Shown here: one piece after another, positions 24,109-31,217 of the stretch | Layout: each line of letters starts with the position of its first letter | How positions within the stretch are numbered: position 1 is the stretch's first letter | Source of the DNA: Flavobacteriales bacterium | GTDB taxonomy: Bacteria > Bacteroidota > Bacteroidia > Flavobacteriales_F > PHOS-HE28 | Reading direction: 5' to 3' | Assembly (NCBI GenBank): GCA_020635655.1 | Contig: JACJZI010000017.1 | Coordinates: 1 to 31,461 of the forward strand | Length of the DNA: 31,461 nucleotides | Notes under the pieces: generated by a model | Databases searched by the model: none | What the model saw: the letters and a program-made list of their open reading frames with translations, nothing else | What the model was told of the DNA's origin: nothing | Made by a program: the position numbers and the translations under genes

Positions 24109-25140
24109 TCAGCGGGGCTTGTAACGTTGCAGGACCGCACGTGGATCATGCATGCGGAACAGTTCGGCGAAGGTCATGTCCGGGTGCTCCTCCAGATAGC
24201 TCATCACCATCCGGTAGCCGATCCATTCCCCGATGTGCCCGGGACTTTCGCGCGGGAATCCGTTCGTGAAGGGCGCGTCGTTCATGATGCGATCGATGAC
24301 CTCCGAGGAGGTGTTGAACAGCATCTCCTTGGCGACCAGTTCCTTCCAGATCATGTACTCATTGTCCATGCACCATCGCAGCTGGTCCGCAGTGAACGCG
24401 AACTTCCGCGTGGGGTCCACATCCGGGAGCAGCGCATCCAGGAGGGCCAGCACCTTGCCGGTCCCCACGAGGTGTGTAAGCAGGTCCTTGCCACGGATAT
24501 CGGGGATGTAGTGGACCATCAACCAACCCTTCACGGCACTGGGCACCAACATGACCGGGACCATGCGGTCCTTTATGTACTGCGGAAAGATGTCCGGAGC
24601 CAGGTAGGTGATGACCTTCTGTTGCGGTCCGATGAACCACTCCACGCCGACGCCCAGGACACTGTCGGTGGGATAGATACCATAGTTGAACCCGCTGTTG
24701 AACGCGACCACACGGGGCACCAGACTGTCGGGGAACGCCGCGTGCAGGCGTGCGAAGGCCCGGCCGAACTGCTCCTGCTGCGATGCCATGTCCCCCAGCA
24801 CGCTGTCCACGGCCATCTGTGCGGCGCGCCAATCGGCATCCCGTGTGAAACCGACCATGAGCTCGGGCAGCCGCGGATCGCCCACCGGCGCCATATGCAG
24901 GATGTCCTCCACATAGGTCCGGTAGAACGTGCCGTACTGCGCATAGGCCCGGAGCAATGCGGGGCGGATGCTGTCCGCATGAAAGAGCAACCGGTCCAGG
25001 CGGCCGATCGGCACGTCGATCGGAGGTCCGCTCTCCCCGATGCGATCGGTCGTCGTGCCGCATCCCACGGACAGGACCAAGGCCAGGGCCACGGTGACGC
25101 CCACTTGTGCAGGGCGTCTAACTTTGACCCGTTCCAACAT
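24109..25140 (-). CDS. gldB: Gliding motility lipoprotein GldB
   Basis: The 343-residue product has a signal sequence ending in a lipobox-like SVGC with Cys27 as the likely lipidated residue. It then carries GldB family segments such as GRLDRLLF, FNSGFNYGIYPTDSVLGVGVEWFIGP, a long helical middle part and AEDGP-free C-terminal ESPGHIGEWIGYRMVMSYLEEHPDMTF. GldB is a lipoprotein required for gliding (and probably type IX secretion) in Flavobacterium. The ATG at 25140 is chosen because the signal peptide starts there. It is divergent from an outer-membrane protein gene with 13 bp between the two ATGs, so its promoter lies within or at the start of that gene. Confidence 0.9.
   Translation of the reverse strand: MLERVKVRRPAQVGVTVALALVLSVGCGTTTDRIGESGPPIDVPIGRLDRLLFHADSIRPALLRAYAQYGTFYRTYVEDILHMAPVGDPRLPELMVGFTRDADWRAAQMAVDSVLGDMASQQEQFGRAFARLHAAFPDSLVPRVVAFNSGFNYGIYPTDSVLGVGVEWFIGPQQKVITYLAPDIFPQYIKDRMVPVMLVPSAVKGWLMVHYIPDIRGKDLLTHLVGTGKVLALLDALLPDVDPTRKFAFTADQLRWCMDNEYMIWKELVAKEMLFNTSSEVIDRIMNDAPFTNGFPRESPGHIGEWIGYRMVMSYLEEHPDMTFAELFRMHDPRAVLQRYKPR
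25119..25126 (+). promoter_or_regulatory. -7 element for the outer-membrane barrel gene
   Basis: TAACTTTG matches TAnnTTTG exactly, 27 bases before the ATG at 25154. It lies inside the gldB coding region (signal peptide codons). No TTG at -33 is seen. Confidence 0.5.
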
Positions 25141-25146
25141 GGGCGT

Positions 25147-25154
25147 CAAAACTA
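25147..25154 (-). promoter_or_regulatory. -7 element for gldB
   Basis: On the minus strand TAGTTTTG (25154-25147) matches TAnnTTTG exactly and ends 6 bases before the gldB ATG. A start site at the usual distance would make the gldB mRNA nearly leaderless. The element abuts the start codon of the divergent gene. A -33 TTG is not visible. Confidence 0.4.
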
Positions 25155-25885
25155 TGAAGAAGGCCATCCCCGTAATCGCTGTCGCTCTGGTCACCGCGAC
25201 AGCCGTTCAGGCACAGGAGACCCAACGCGGCGTCAAGCTGGGCATCAAGCTCTCCCCCAATCTCGGCTGGATCCATTCCGATACCAAGGAACTCGAAGGT
25301 GATGGCATTCGCCTGGGCTTCAGTTTCGGGTTGCTGACCGACTTCAGGCTCGGCAACAACAACTACGCACTGTCCACCGGGCTCTTTCTCGACATGGCCG
25401 GGGCCAACCAACGGTCCAAGGAGTTCACCTTCAACCAGGACATCAATGGTGTGAACGTGCCTCGCACGGTGCCCGCACTCAGCTTCGCCCGCAAGTTCCA
25501 GTTCATCGAACTGCCCGTATTGATCAAGCTCCGCACTAACGAGATCGGCTACATGACCTATTTCGGTCAGTTGGGATTCGGTTCGGGATACAATATCAGT
25601 TCCAAGGGCGACGAGTACACGATGGGGACGGACGGCAACATCGCCCGGGAGGACAAGGCGAACATCAGCGATCAGACCGCCATTTTCCGCGCGTCGCTGA
25701 TCGTGGGCCTGGGTGCGGAATACAATATCTCGGGGAACACGTCCATCCTTGTCGGGTTGAACTACAACCATGGGTTCACCGATGCGTTCAATAAGGGCCA
25801 GTTGTTCCAGGTCGATGGCGGCAACAAGGTGGAGACGCACGGCAAGCAGCATTACGCTGAACTGGTGCTGGGCGTCTATTTCTGA
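25154..25885 (+). CDS. PorT-family outer-membrane beta-barrel protein
   Basis: The 243-residue protein has a signal peptide (MKKAIPVIAVALVTATAVQAQ, given in part; cleavage near AQA-Q) followed by alternating polar/aromatic strands expected of an 8-stranded barrel: GIKLSPNLGWI, GLLTDFRLG, ALSTGLFLDMAG, FIELPVLIKLRT, YFGQLGFGSGYNIS, ASLIVGLGAEYNI and a last strand YAELVLGVYF ending in Phe. The ELPVLIKL segment is typical of the PorT/OMP_b-brl_2 type. It should be in the outer membrane; function unknown. Some members (PorT) belong to type IX secretion, but this call does not claim orthology. The ATG at 25154 is preferred over in-frame starts at 25139 and 25040 because the signal peptide begins there. 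Confidence 0.85.
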   Translation: MKKAIPVIAVALVTATAVQAQETQRGVKLGIKLSPNLGWIHSDTKELEGDGIRLGFSFGLLTDFRLGNNNYALSTGLFLDMAGANQRSKEFTFNQDINGVNVPRTVPALSFARKFQFIELPVLIKLRTNEIGYMTYFGQLGFGSGYNISSKGDEYTMGTDGNIAREDKANISDQTAIFRASLIVGLGAEYNISGNTSILVGLNYNHGFTDAFNKGQLFQVDGGNKVETHGKQHYAELVLGVYF

Positions 25886-25904
25886 TCCATCACCCACTTC
25901 AATG

Positions 25905-25933
25905 GAAAGCCCTGCGATCTTCGTGGGGCTTTC
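25905..25933 (+). terminator. Terminator-like hairpin after the barrel gene
   Basis: GAAAGCCC (25905-25912) pairs with GGGCTTTC (25926-25933); the inner bases GCGA and TCGT extend the stem around a 3-base loop with wobble pairs. It lies 19 bp after the barrel-gene stop. The downstream T tract is within the stem (CTTTC), so termination may be partial and nadE could be read through. Confidence 0.6.
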
Positions 25934-25953
25934 TGCTGAACAGGACCCACACC

Positions 25954-26748
25954 ATGGACAAGGCACGCATCATCGACCATATCACCGACTGGCTCCGTGA
26001 CTACTGCACGCGTGCCGGCATGAACGGCTTCGTGGTGGGCGTGAGCGGCGGCATCGACAGCGCCCTGACCAGCACGCTGTGCGCCCGCACGGGACTTCCC
26101 ACGGTCTGCGTGGAAATGCCCATCCATCAGCATTTCGACCAGGTGAAGCGCGCCCAGGACCACATCACCTGGTTGCGGGAGAACCATGCGAACGTGCGCA
26201 TGGAAGTGGTGAAGCTCACCAGTGTGTTCGATCAACTCGTGGCCGAGCTGCCCGGTGTGGAGGACGAGACCATGCGCCACCTGACCCTCGCCAACACGCG
26301 CGCGCGCCTGCGCATGACCACGCTCTACTATTTCGCCGGCCTGCTGCGGTCCCTCGTCGCGGGCACCGGGAACAAAGTGGAGGACATGGGCGTCGGGTTC
26401 TTCACGAAGTACGGCGATGGCGGGGTCGACATCGGCCCGATCGCCGACCTGACGAAGACCGAGGTGTACGCCCTGGCGGCCGAGCTCCGGATCGCCGGAA
26501 CGATCCAACAAGCCCCCCCGACCGATGGCCTGTGGGGTGACGAACGGACCGATGCCGATCAGATCGGTGCCACCTACCCCGAGCTGGAATGGGCGATGGA
26601 TCTGCGGGAGAACGGTCTGGACCCCCGGACCATGGGGCTGACCGACAGGCAGCGCGAGGTGCTGGCGATCTACGACCGGCTGCACGCGGCGAACAAGCAC
26701 AAGATGGAGCCGATCCCCGTCTGCCTGATCCCCGAGCAACTGCGGTGA
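25954..26748 (+). CDS. nadE: NH3-dependent NAD+ synthetase NadE
   Basis: NadE amidates deamido-NAD+ with ammonia and ATP, the last step of NAD+ synthesis. The 264-residue protein has the PP-loop SGGIDSA (31-37), the NTRARLRMTTLYYFA helix, the GNKVEDMGVGFFTKYGDGG segment that binds the substrate, PIADLTKTEVY and PTDGLWGDERTD. The glutaminase (CN-hydrolase) domain of the larger NadE form is absent, so ammonia is the nitrogen donor. The stop overlaps the start of the next gene (GTGA). I recall nadE near gldB/gldC in other Flavobacteriia, which supports the taxonomic call. Confidence 0.96.
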   Translation: MDKARIIDHITDWLRDYCTRAGMNGFVVGVSGGIDSALTSTLCARTGLPTVCVEMPIHQHFDQVKRAQDHITWLRENHANVRMEVVKLTSVFDQLVAELPGVEDETMRHLTLANTRARLRMTTLYYFAGLLRSLVAGTGNKVEDMGVGFFTKYGDGGVDIGPIADLTKTEVYALAAELRIAGTIQQAPPTDGLWGDERTDADQIGATYPELEWAMDLRENGLDPRTMGLTDRQREVLAIYDRLHAANKHKMEPIPVCLIPEQLR

Positions 26749-27851
26749 AGCGCAAGAAGCACTTGCAGACGGCCCGCATTGCCGGGGCGACCGCGCTTTT
26801 CCTGCTCCTTGGCCGACCGGCCGCGCACGCCCAGGATACCACCTTCGCTTCCAATGGCGGCTTCGACCCCGACCGTGTGATCGACCTGACGCACCGGTTG
26901 ACATTGCGCGTCTACGGCAGCACCAAGTTCAACTCGATGGACCTGGAGGACGGGCGCCAGAGCAGCCGGATCACCTATAGGCCGAACACGAACGTGAACC
27001 TGGGCGTCGGCGCGAGCTACCGCTCCCTCACGCTCAACATCGGTGTGGGCTTCCCCTTCCTGAACGGCGACCAGGAACTGCGCGGCCGCACGCGCTACTT
27101 CGACGCGCAGGGCAATATGTATGGCCGACGCTATGCGATCAATCTCTTCGCGCAGGTCTATCAGGGCTACTACATCGACGCGCTGTCCTATCCGGGATCC
27201 GCCGCCGGCGATCCGCTCTACCAGAGCATCATCGACCACGATCGTCTGCGCCCGGACATGCACCAGGAGAACCTGGGGGCCAGCGTGATCTACATCGTGA
27301 ACAACAGGAAGTTCAGCTACCGCGCGGCCTTCAACCAGGATGCCTGGCAACGGCGCAGCGCCGGCTCCATGCTGGTGGGCGGCTATGCGGACTATCAGGG
27401 CATGCGCTCGGACCGGACGGAGATCCCCACGCCGGTGGACACCCTCTTCGATCCAGCCCTGCGCTTCCGCCGCATCGATCTGTACGAGCTGGGCGGACTC
27501 TTCGGCTATGTGCACACCTTCGTGATCGGCCATCACGTGTTCCTCTCGGCATCGTTCGCAGGCGGCATCGGACTGGGGCGCAGCGAGACCTTCTTCCCCG
27601 AGGCCGAGGGCGACACCTCACGCGTGCACCTGGGTCTGGAACTGCGCATCCAGCAGCGTCTGGCGTTCGGCTACAACGGGAACCATGCCTGCTTGGGCGT
27701 CTCCTACACCAACGAACGCTCCACGGCGAACCTCGGACCGGATGTGACCTACGGCTGGAACGTGGGCAACTTCCGTCTGTTCGTGGCCTATCGCATCCCT
27801 GTGCGCATCGGCATCATCGAGAGGGCCATGCGGCGGTTGAAAGGGACGTGA
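26745..27851 (+). CDS. DUF4421-type putative outer-membrane protein
   Basis: The 368-residue protein begins with a signal peptide (MKRKKHLQTARIAG..., cleavage near AHA-Q, about residue 30). The mature part has RVYGSTKFNSMDL, YRPNTNVNLGVGASYRSLTLNIGVGFPF and YAINLFAQVYQGYYID, a pattern I recognise as the Bacteroidota family DUF4421. Alternating strands to the C terminus suggest an outer-membrane barrel. The function of the family is not known to me. It starts with GTG at 26745, overlapping the nadE stop as GTGA; this start is needed to give the signal peptide. It converges on korB, 84 bp away. Confidence 0.82.
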   Translation: MKRKKHLQTARIAGATALFLLLGRPAAHAQDTTFASNGGFDPDRVIDLTHRLTLRVYGSTKFNSMDLEDGRQSSRITYRPNTNVNLGVGASYRSLTLNIGVGFPFLNGDQELRGRTRYFDAQGNMYGRRYAINLFAQVYQGYYIDALSYPGSAAGDPLYQSIIDHDRLRPDMHQENLGASVIYIVNNRKFSYRAAFNQDAWQRRSAGSMLVGGYADYQGMRSDRTEIPTPVDTLFDPALRFRRIDLYELGGLFGYVHTFVIGHHVFLSASFAGGIGLGRSETFFPEAEGDTSRVHLGLELRIQQRLAFGYNGNHACLGVSYTNERSTANLGPDVTYGWNVGNFRLFVAYRIPVRIGIIERAMRRLKGT

Positions 27852-27889
27852 GGTCCAGGGATCTTCCGCAGTACTTGGAAGGAAGGATC

Positions 27890-27933
27890 GAGGCGGAACC
27901 TATTGAACGGTCATGAGAAGCGACCTCCGCCTC
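27890..27933. terminator. Long-loop inverted repeat between convergent genes
   Basis: GAGGCGGA (27890-27897) and TCCGCCTC (27926-27933) are perfect 8-bp complements with a 28-base loop that can form a weak inner ACC/GGT stem. It sits between the stops of the DUF4421 gene and korB. Position suggests transcription termination on either strand, but the loop is long and no T tract follows. Confidence 0.35.
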
Positions 27934-27935
27934 TT

Positions 27936-28967
27936 CTAGCCTATCGTCCACGTCCGCTCCCCGCTCAGCAGCTTGTCGAGGTCGCCGTCGCCCTTCAGTT
28001 CACGGGCCCTGGCCAACTGGGCGTTGAGCTTCTCCTCGTGGGTGACGCGGTCATTGACGTAGAAAACGCCAAAGGGCCGCGGGAAGGCGTTCTCCTTCCG
28101 GGGGTCGTCGAAAAGTCGCACGAGGATGGACGCCTTGAAGTTGTCGCGCTCGTCGTGCACCCAGCAGTCGTTGGGCGAGAAGTCCGGGCCGATGTCGATG
28201 ATGCGCGGCTTCATTTCCGAGGAGATGCAGATGCCCTTGGTGCCGTTGGCGAAGGTGAGCGGCTTGCCGTGCTCGACGAAGAGCGTGTGCATCGGCTTGG
28301 TGGCTTTATCCGTGAAGATCTCGAAGGCGCCGTCGTTGAAGACGTTGCAGTTCTGGTAGATCTCGACCATGCTGGCACCGCGGTGCGCATCGGCACGGGC
28401 CAGCACCTCGCGCAACTGCTTCGGATCGCGGTCCATGGCGCGCGCGATGAAGGTCGCGTCGGCACCTTTGAACAAGGCCAGCGGGTTGAACGGATGATCG
28501 ATGCTGCCCATGGGTGTGCTGCGCGTCACCGCCCCTTCCGGGCTGGTCGGCGAGTACTGCCCCTTGGTGAGCCCGTAGATCTCGTTGTTGAAGAGCAGGA
28601 TGTTGACGTCGACGTTGCGGCGCAGCAGGTGGATGATGTGGTTGCCGCCGATGCTGAGCGCGTCGCCATCGCCGGTGATCATCCACACGCTGAGGTCGGG
28701 GCGCACGCTGCGCAATCCGCTGACGATGGCCGGTGCGCGGCCGTGGATGCCGTGGATGCCGTAGGTGTCCAGGTAGTACGGGAACCGCGAACTGCAGCCG
28801 ATGCCGCTGATGAACACGATCTCCTCCTTCTTCCGCCCGCTCTGCTCCAGGAGCGTCTCGACCTGTTTCAGGATGCTGTAGTCGCCGCAACCCGGGCACC
28901 AGCGCACCTCCTGGTCGCTGCTGAAGTCGACCTTTTCGGGTGCGATCGTTCCGTTGGTGGTGCTCAT
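27936..28967 (-). CDS. korB: 2-oxoacid:ferredoxin oxidoreductase, beta subunit
   Basis: The beta subunit binds thiamine diphosphate and a [4Fe-4S] cluster and, with KorA, oxidatively decarboxylates a 2-oxoacid (probably 2-oxoglutarate) to the acyl-CoA while reducing ferredoxin. The 343-residue protein has cluster cysteines in WCPGCGDY (C24, C27) and GIGCSSRFPYY (C58), a likely fourth in YQNCNVF (C207), and the ThDP motif starting GDGDALSIGGNH (99-110) and ending in NN (127-128). The ATG at 28967 overlaps the korA stop (ATGA), so the subunits are translated together. Substrate choice between 2-oxoglutarate and other 2-oxoacids cannot be settled by eye. Confidence 0.93.
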   Translation of the reverse strand: MSTTNGTIAPEKVDFSSDQEVRWCPGCGDYSILKQVETLLEQSGRKKEEIVFISGIGCSSRFPYYLDTYGIHGIHGRAPAIVSGLRSVRPDLSVWMITGDGDALSIGGNHIIHLLRRNVDVNILLFNNEIYGLTKGQYSPTSPEGAVTRSTPMGSIDHPFNPLALFKGADATFIARAMDRDPKQLREVLARADAHRGASMVEIYQNCNVFNDGAFEIFTDKATKPMHTLFVEHGKPLTFANGTKGICISSEMKPRIIDIGPDFSPNDCWVHDERDNFKASILVRLFDDPRKENAFPRPFGVFYVNDRVTHEEKLNAQLARARELKGDGDLDKLLSGERTWTIG

Positions 28968-30886
28968 GCTTCGGCGGGGGTCGGGGTGCGGAGCAGCTCC
29001 ATGGCGGCGGCATGGACCTCTTCGCTGGTGAAGGGCAGGCCCTGGACCTTGTTCAGCCCGCGGGCGTCCACGAGGAACTCGGCGCGGAGCATGTGCCGCA
29101 GCTGGCCGCTGTTCATCTCGGGAACAAGCACGCGGTCGTAGCGCTTGAGCAGATCACGCAACCCTTTGTTGAAGGGGAAGAGGTGACGCAGATGGACATG
29201 CGCGACGGCGTGACCTTCCTCCTGCAAGCGCAGCGCGGCCGTGCGGATGGCGCCGTAGGTGGACCCCCAGCCCACGACCAGCAGGTCGCCGCGGTCGGGG
29301 CCGCTGTCCAGGCGGATCGGCCTGAACCGGTCGGCGATGCGCGCCACCTTATCGGCACGGAGACGTACCATCTTCTCGTGGTTCACGGGGTCGTAGCTCA
29401 CGTTGCCGGTGCGGTCCTCCTTCTCCAATCCACCGATGCGGTGCTGCATGCCGGCCTGACCGGGCAGGGCCCAGGGACGCACGCCACGCTCGTCACGCAC
29501 GTAGGGCAGGAAGGGTTCCGTCATATGGAAAAGTGATCGCTTCTCTCCTCCTGCGTCGGAGCTCGCGATGACGGGTGGGACGAACGGCGGCTTGATGGCA
29601 CCCAGGTCCTTCGCCTGCGGGAAACGCCAGGGTTCGGCGCCGTTGGCGATGTAGCCATCGCTGAGCAGCATCACGGGCGTCATGCATTCCAGGGCGATCT
29701 GTGCCGCTTCGAAGACCATCTCGAAACAATCGATCGGCGTGCTGGCGGCGATCACCGGCACGGGCGCCTCGCCGTTACGCCCGAAGACCGCCTGCCAGAG
29801 ATCGGCCTGTTCGGTCTTCGTAGGCAGGCCCGTGCTGGGGCCGCCGCGCTGCACATTGATCACCACGAGCGGGATCTCCAGCATCACCGCCAGGCCCAGC
29901 GCCTCGCCCTTCAACGCGATGCCCGGACCGCTGCTCGCCGTGACGCCCAGCGCACCGCCATAGCTGGCGCCGATGGCCGAGCAGATCGCGGCGATCTCGT
30001 CCTCCGCCTGGAAGGTCTTCACGCCGAAGTTCTTGTGGCGGGAGAGCTCATGCAGGATGTCGCTGGCCGGTGTGATCGGGTAGCTGCCGTAGAAGAGGTC
30101 GAGCCCGGCACGTTGCGCGGCGGCCACCAGACCGAGGGCGATGCCCTGGTTGCCGGTGATGCTCCGGTACGTGCCCTTGGGCATCGGCGCGGGCTTCACC
30201 TCGAAACGCGTGGTGAAGGTCTCGCTGGTGTCGCCGTAGTTGTAGCCCGCTTGCAGGGCCCGGTGATTGGCCTCCAGGATATCCGGCTGCTTGCTGAACT
30301 TCCTCTGGAGGAACGCCTCGCTGTTGTCCAGGCTGCGGCTGTACATCCAGTTGATGAAGCCGAGCACGAACATGTTCTTGCAGCGGTCCTTCTCCTTCAT
30401 CCCCAGCTGCACGTCGGCCAGGGCGTTGCGCGTCATCTTGGTGACGTCGATCGCATGGACCGTGTAGTTGGCCAGGATGCCGTCGTGCAGGGGCTCCGCA
30501 CCCTCGGGATAGCCTGCGAGGCGCAGGTTCCTGGGGTCGAAACCATCGCTGTTGGCGATGATGATGCCGCCCTTCTTCAGCTTGGACAGGTTGGCCTTCA
30601 GCGCGGCGGCGTTCATCGCCACCAGCACGTCGCTCTGGTCGCCGGGCGTGAAGATCTCCACGCTGCCGAAATGGAGCTGGAACCCGCTGACGCCGGCCAG
30701 GGTGCCCTGTGGCGCGCGGATCTCCGCGGGGAAATTGGGGAATGTGCTGACGTCATTCCCGAACAGCGCGTTGGTATCGGTGAACTGGCTGCCGGTCAGT
30801 TGGATCCCATCGCCGGAATCGCCGGCGAAGAGGATCACGACGTTCTCGCGTTCCTCGATGTGCTTGTGGTGCAGGGTCTTGTCCAT
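28964..30886 (-). CDS. korA: 2-oxoacid:ferredoxin oxidoreductase, fused gamma-alpha subunit
   Basis: The 640-residue protein combines the gamma domain (about 12-200, with AGDSGDGIQLTG at 21-32) and the alpha/pyrimidine-binding domains (about 235-640, with GNQGIALG, YPITPASDIL at 269-278, ASSGPGIALKGEALGLA and RGGPSTGLPTKTEQADL). This gamma-alpha fusion is the usual KorA form in Bacteroidota. No ferredoxin-like delta domain is present. The ATG at 30886 is preferred over an in-frame TTG at 30901. TACCTTTG lies 12 bases upstream. Together with KorB it likely supplies the 2-oxoglutarate step of the TCA cycle and reduced ferredoxin. Confidence 0.93.
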   Translation of the reverse strand: MDKTLHHKHIEERENVVILFAGDSGDGIQLTGSQFTDTNALFGNDVSTFPNFPAEIRAPQGTLAGVSGFQLHFGSVEIFTPGDQSDVLVAMNAAALKANLSKLKKGGIIIANSDGFDPRNLRLAGYPEGAEPLHDGILANYTVHAIDVTKMTRNALADVQLGMKEKDRCKNMFVLGFINWMYSRSLDNSEAFLQRKFSKQPDILEANHRALQAGYNYGDTSETFTTRFEVKPAPMPKGTYRSITGNQGIALGLVAAAQRAGLDLFYGSYPITPASDILHELSRHKNFGVKTFQAEDEIAAICSAIGASYGGALGVTASSGPGIALKGEALGLAVMLEIPLVVINVQRGGPSTGLPTKTEQADLWQAVFGRNGEAPVPVIAASTPIDCFEMVFEAAQIALECMTPVMLLSDGYIANGAEPWRFPQAKDLGAIKPPFVPPVIASSDAGGEKRSLFHMTEPFLPYVRDERGVRPWALPGQAGMQHRIGGLEKEDRTGNVSYDPVNHEKMVRLRADKVARIADRFRPIRLDSGPDRGDLLVVGWGSTYGAIRTAALRLQEEGHAVAHVHLRHLFPFNKGLRDLLKRYDRVLVPEMNSGQLRHMLRAEFLVDARGLNKVQGLPFTSEEVHAAAMELLRTPTPAEA

Positions 30887-30898
30887 GAAAAGACGCGG

Positions 30899-30906
30899 CA
30901 AAGGTA
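30899..30906 (-). promoter_or_regulatory. -7 promoter element for korAB
   Basis: On the minus strand TACCTTTG (30906-30899) matches TAnnTTTG exactly, ending 12 bases before the korA ATG. No TTG is seen at -33. With the hairpin just upstream, it suggests korAB is transcribed separately from mrp-nifU. Confidence 0.5.
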
Positions 30907-30921
30907 CGGCTGCGGGTATCG

Positions 30922-30946
30922 CCGGTCGTGATGGCCGTCACGCCGG
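30922..30946. terminator. Hairpin between the NifU-like gene and korA
   Basis: CCGG-T-CGTGA (30922-30931) pairs with TCACG-CCGG (30938-30946), a 9-bp stem with one bulged T and a 6-base loop (TGGCCG). It begins 14 bp past the NifU-like stop on the minus strand. No T tract follows, so terminator function is uncertain. Confidence 0.4.
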
Positions 30947-30960
30947 GGAGGTGCGCGTGC

Positions 30961-31215
30961 TCAGGCGTTGACGGCTTCCACGCTGACGACGGCGGGAGCC
31001 ACCCGCTTGATCGCCTCCTCCACGCCGGCTTTCATGGTCATCGGGCTCATGGCGCAGCCGGAACAGGCCCCGTGCAGGCGGACATGCACGATGCCCTCGG
31101 GATCCAAGGCGTCCAACGTGATGTCGCCACCATCGGCGTTCAGGAAGGGACGCAGGTCCTCGAGCGCTTCGCGAATGCGCTTCTCTGCCAGTTTGATCTC
31201 ACGGGCGGACAACAT
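30961..31215 (-). CDS. NifU-like C-terminal-domain Fe-S scaffold protein
   Basis: This 84-residue protein is a free-standing NifU C-terminal (Nfu) domain. It has ALEDLRPFLNADGGDITL, then GACSGCAMSPMTMKAGVE with the cluster-binding CxxC (C51, C54), then the final VEAV strand. Such proteins carry a [4Fe-4S] cluster at a dimer interface and pass it to apoproteins. The ATG at 31215 is chosen because it gives the standard N terminus; an upstream in-frame extension overlaps mrp. It follows mrp by 2 bp, consistent with a shared role in Fe-S assembly. The neighbouring korB needs a [4Fe-4S] cluster. Confidence 0.93.
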   Translation of the reverse strand: MLSAREIKLAEKRIREALEDLRPFLNADGGDITLDALDPEGIVHVRLHGACSGCAMSPMTMKAGVEEAIKRVAPAVVSVEAVNA

Positions 31216-31217
31216 GA

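Noticed and set aside
27903..29141. 412-codon plus-strand frame antisense to korB
   Set aside because: No motif or signal peptide; korB is certain on the other strand.
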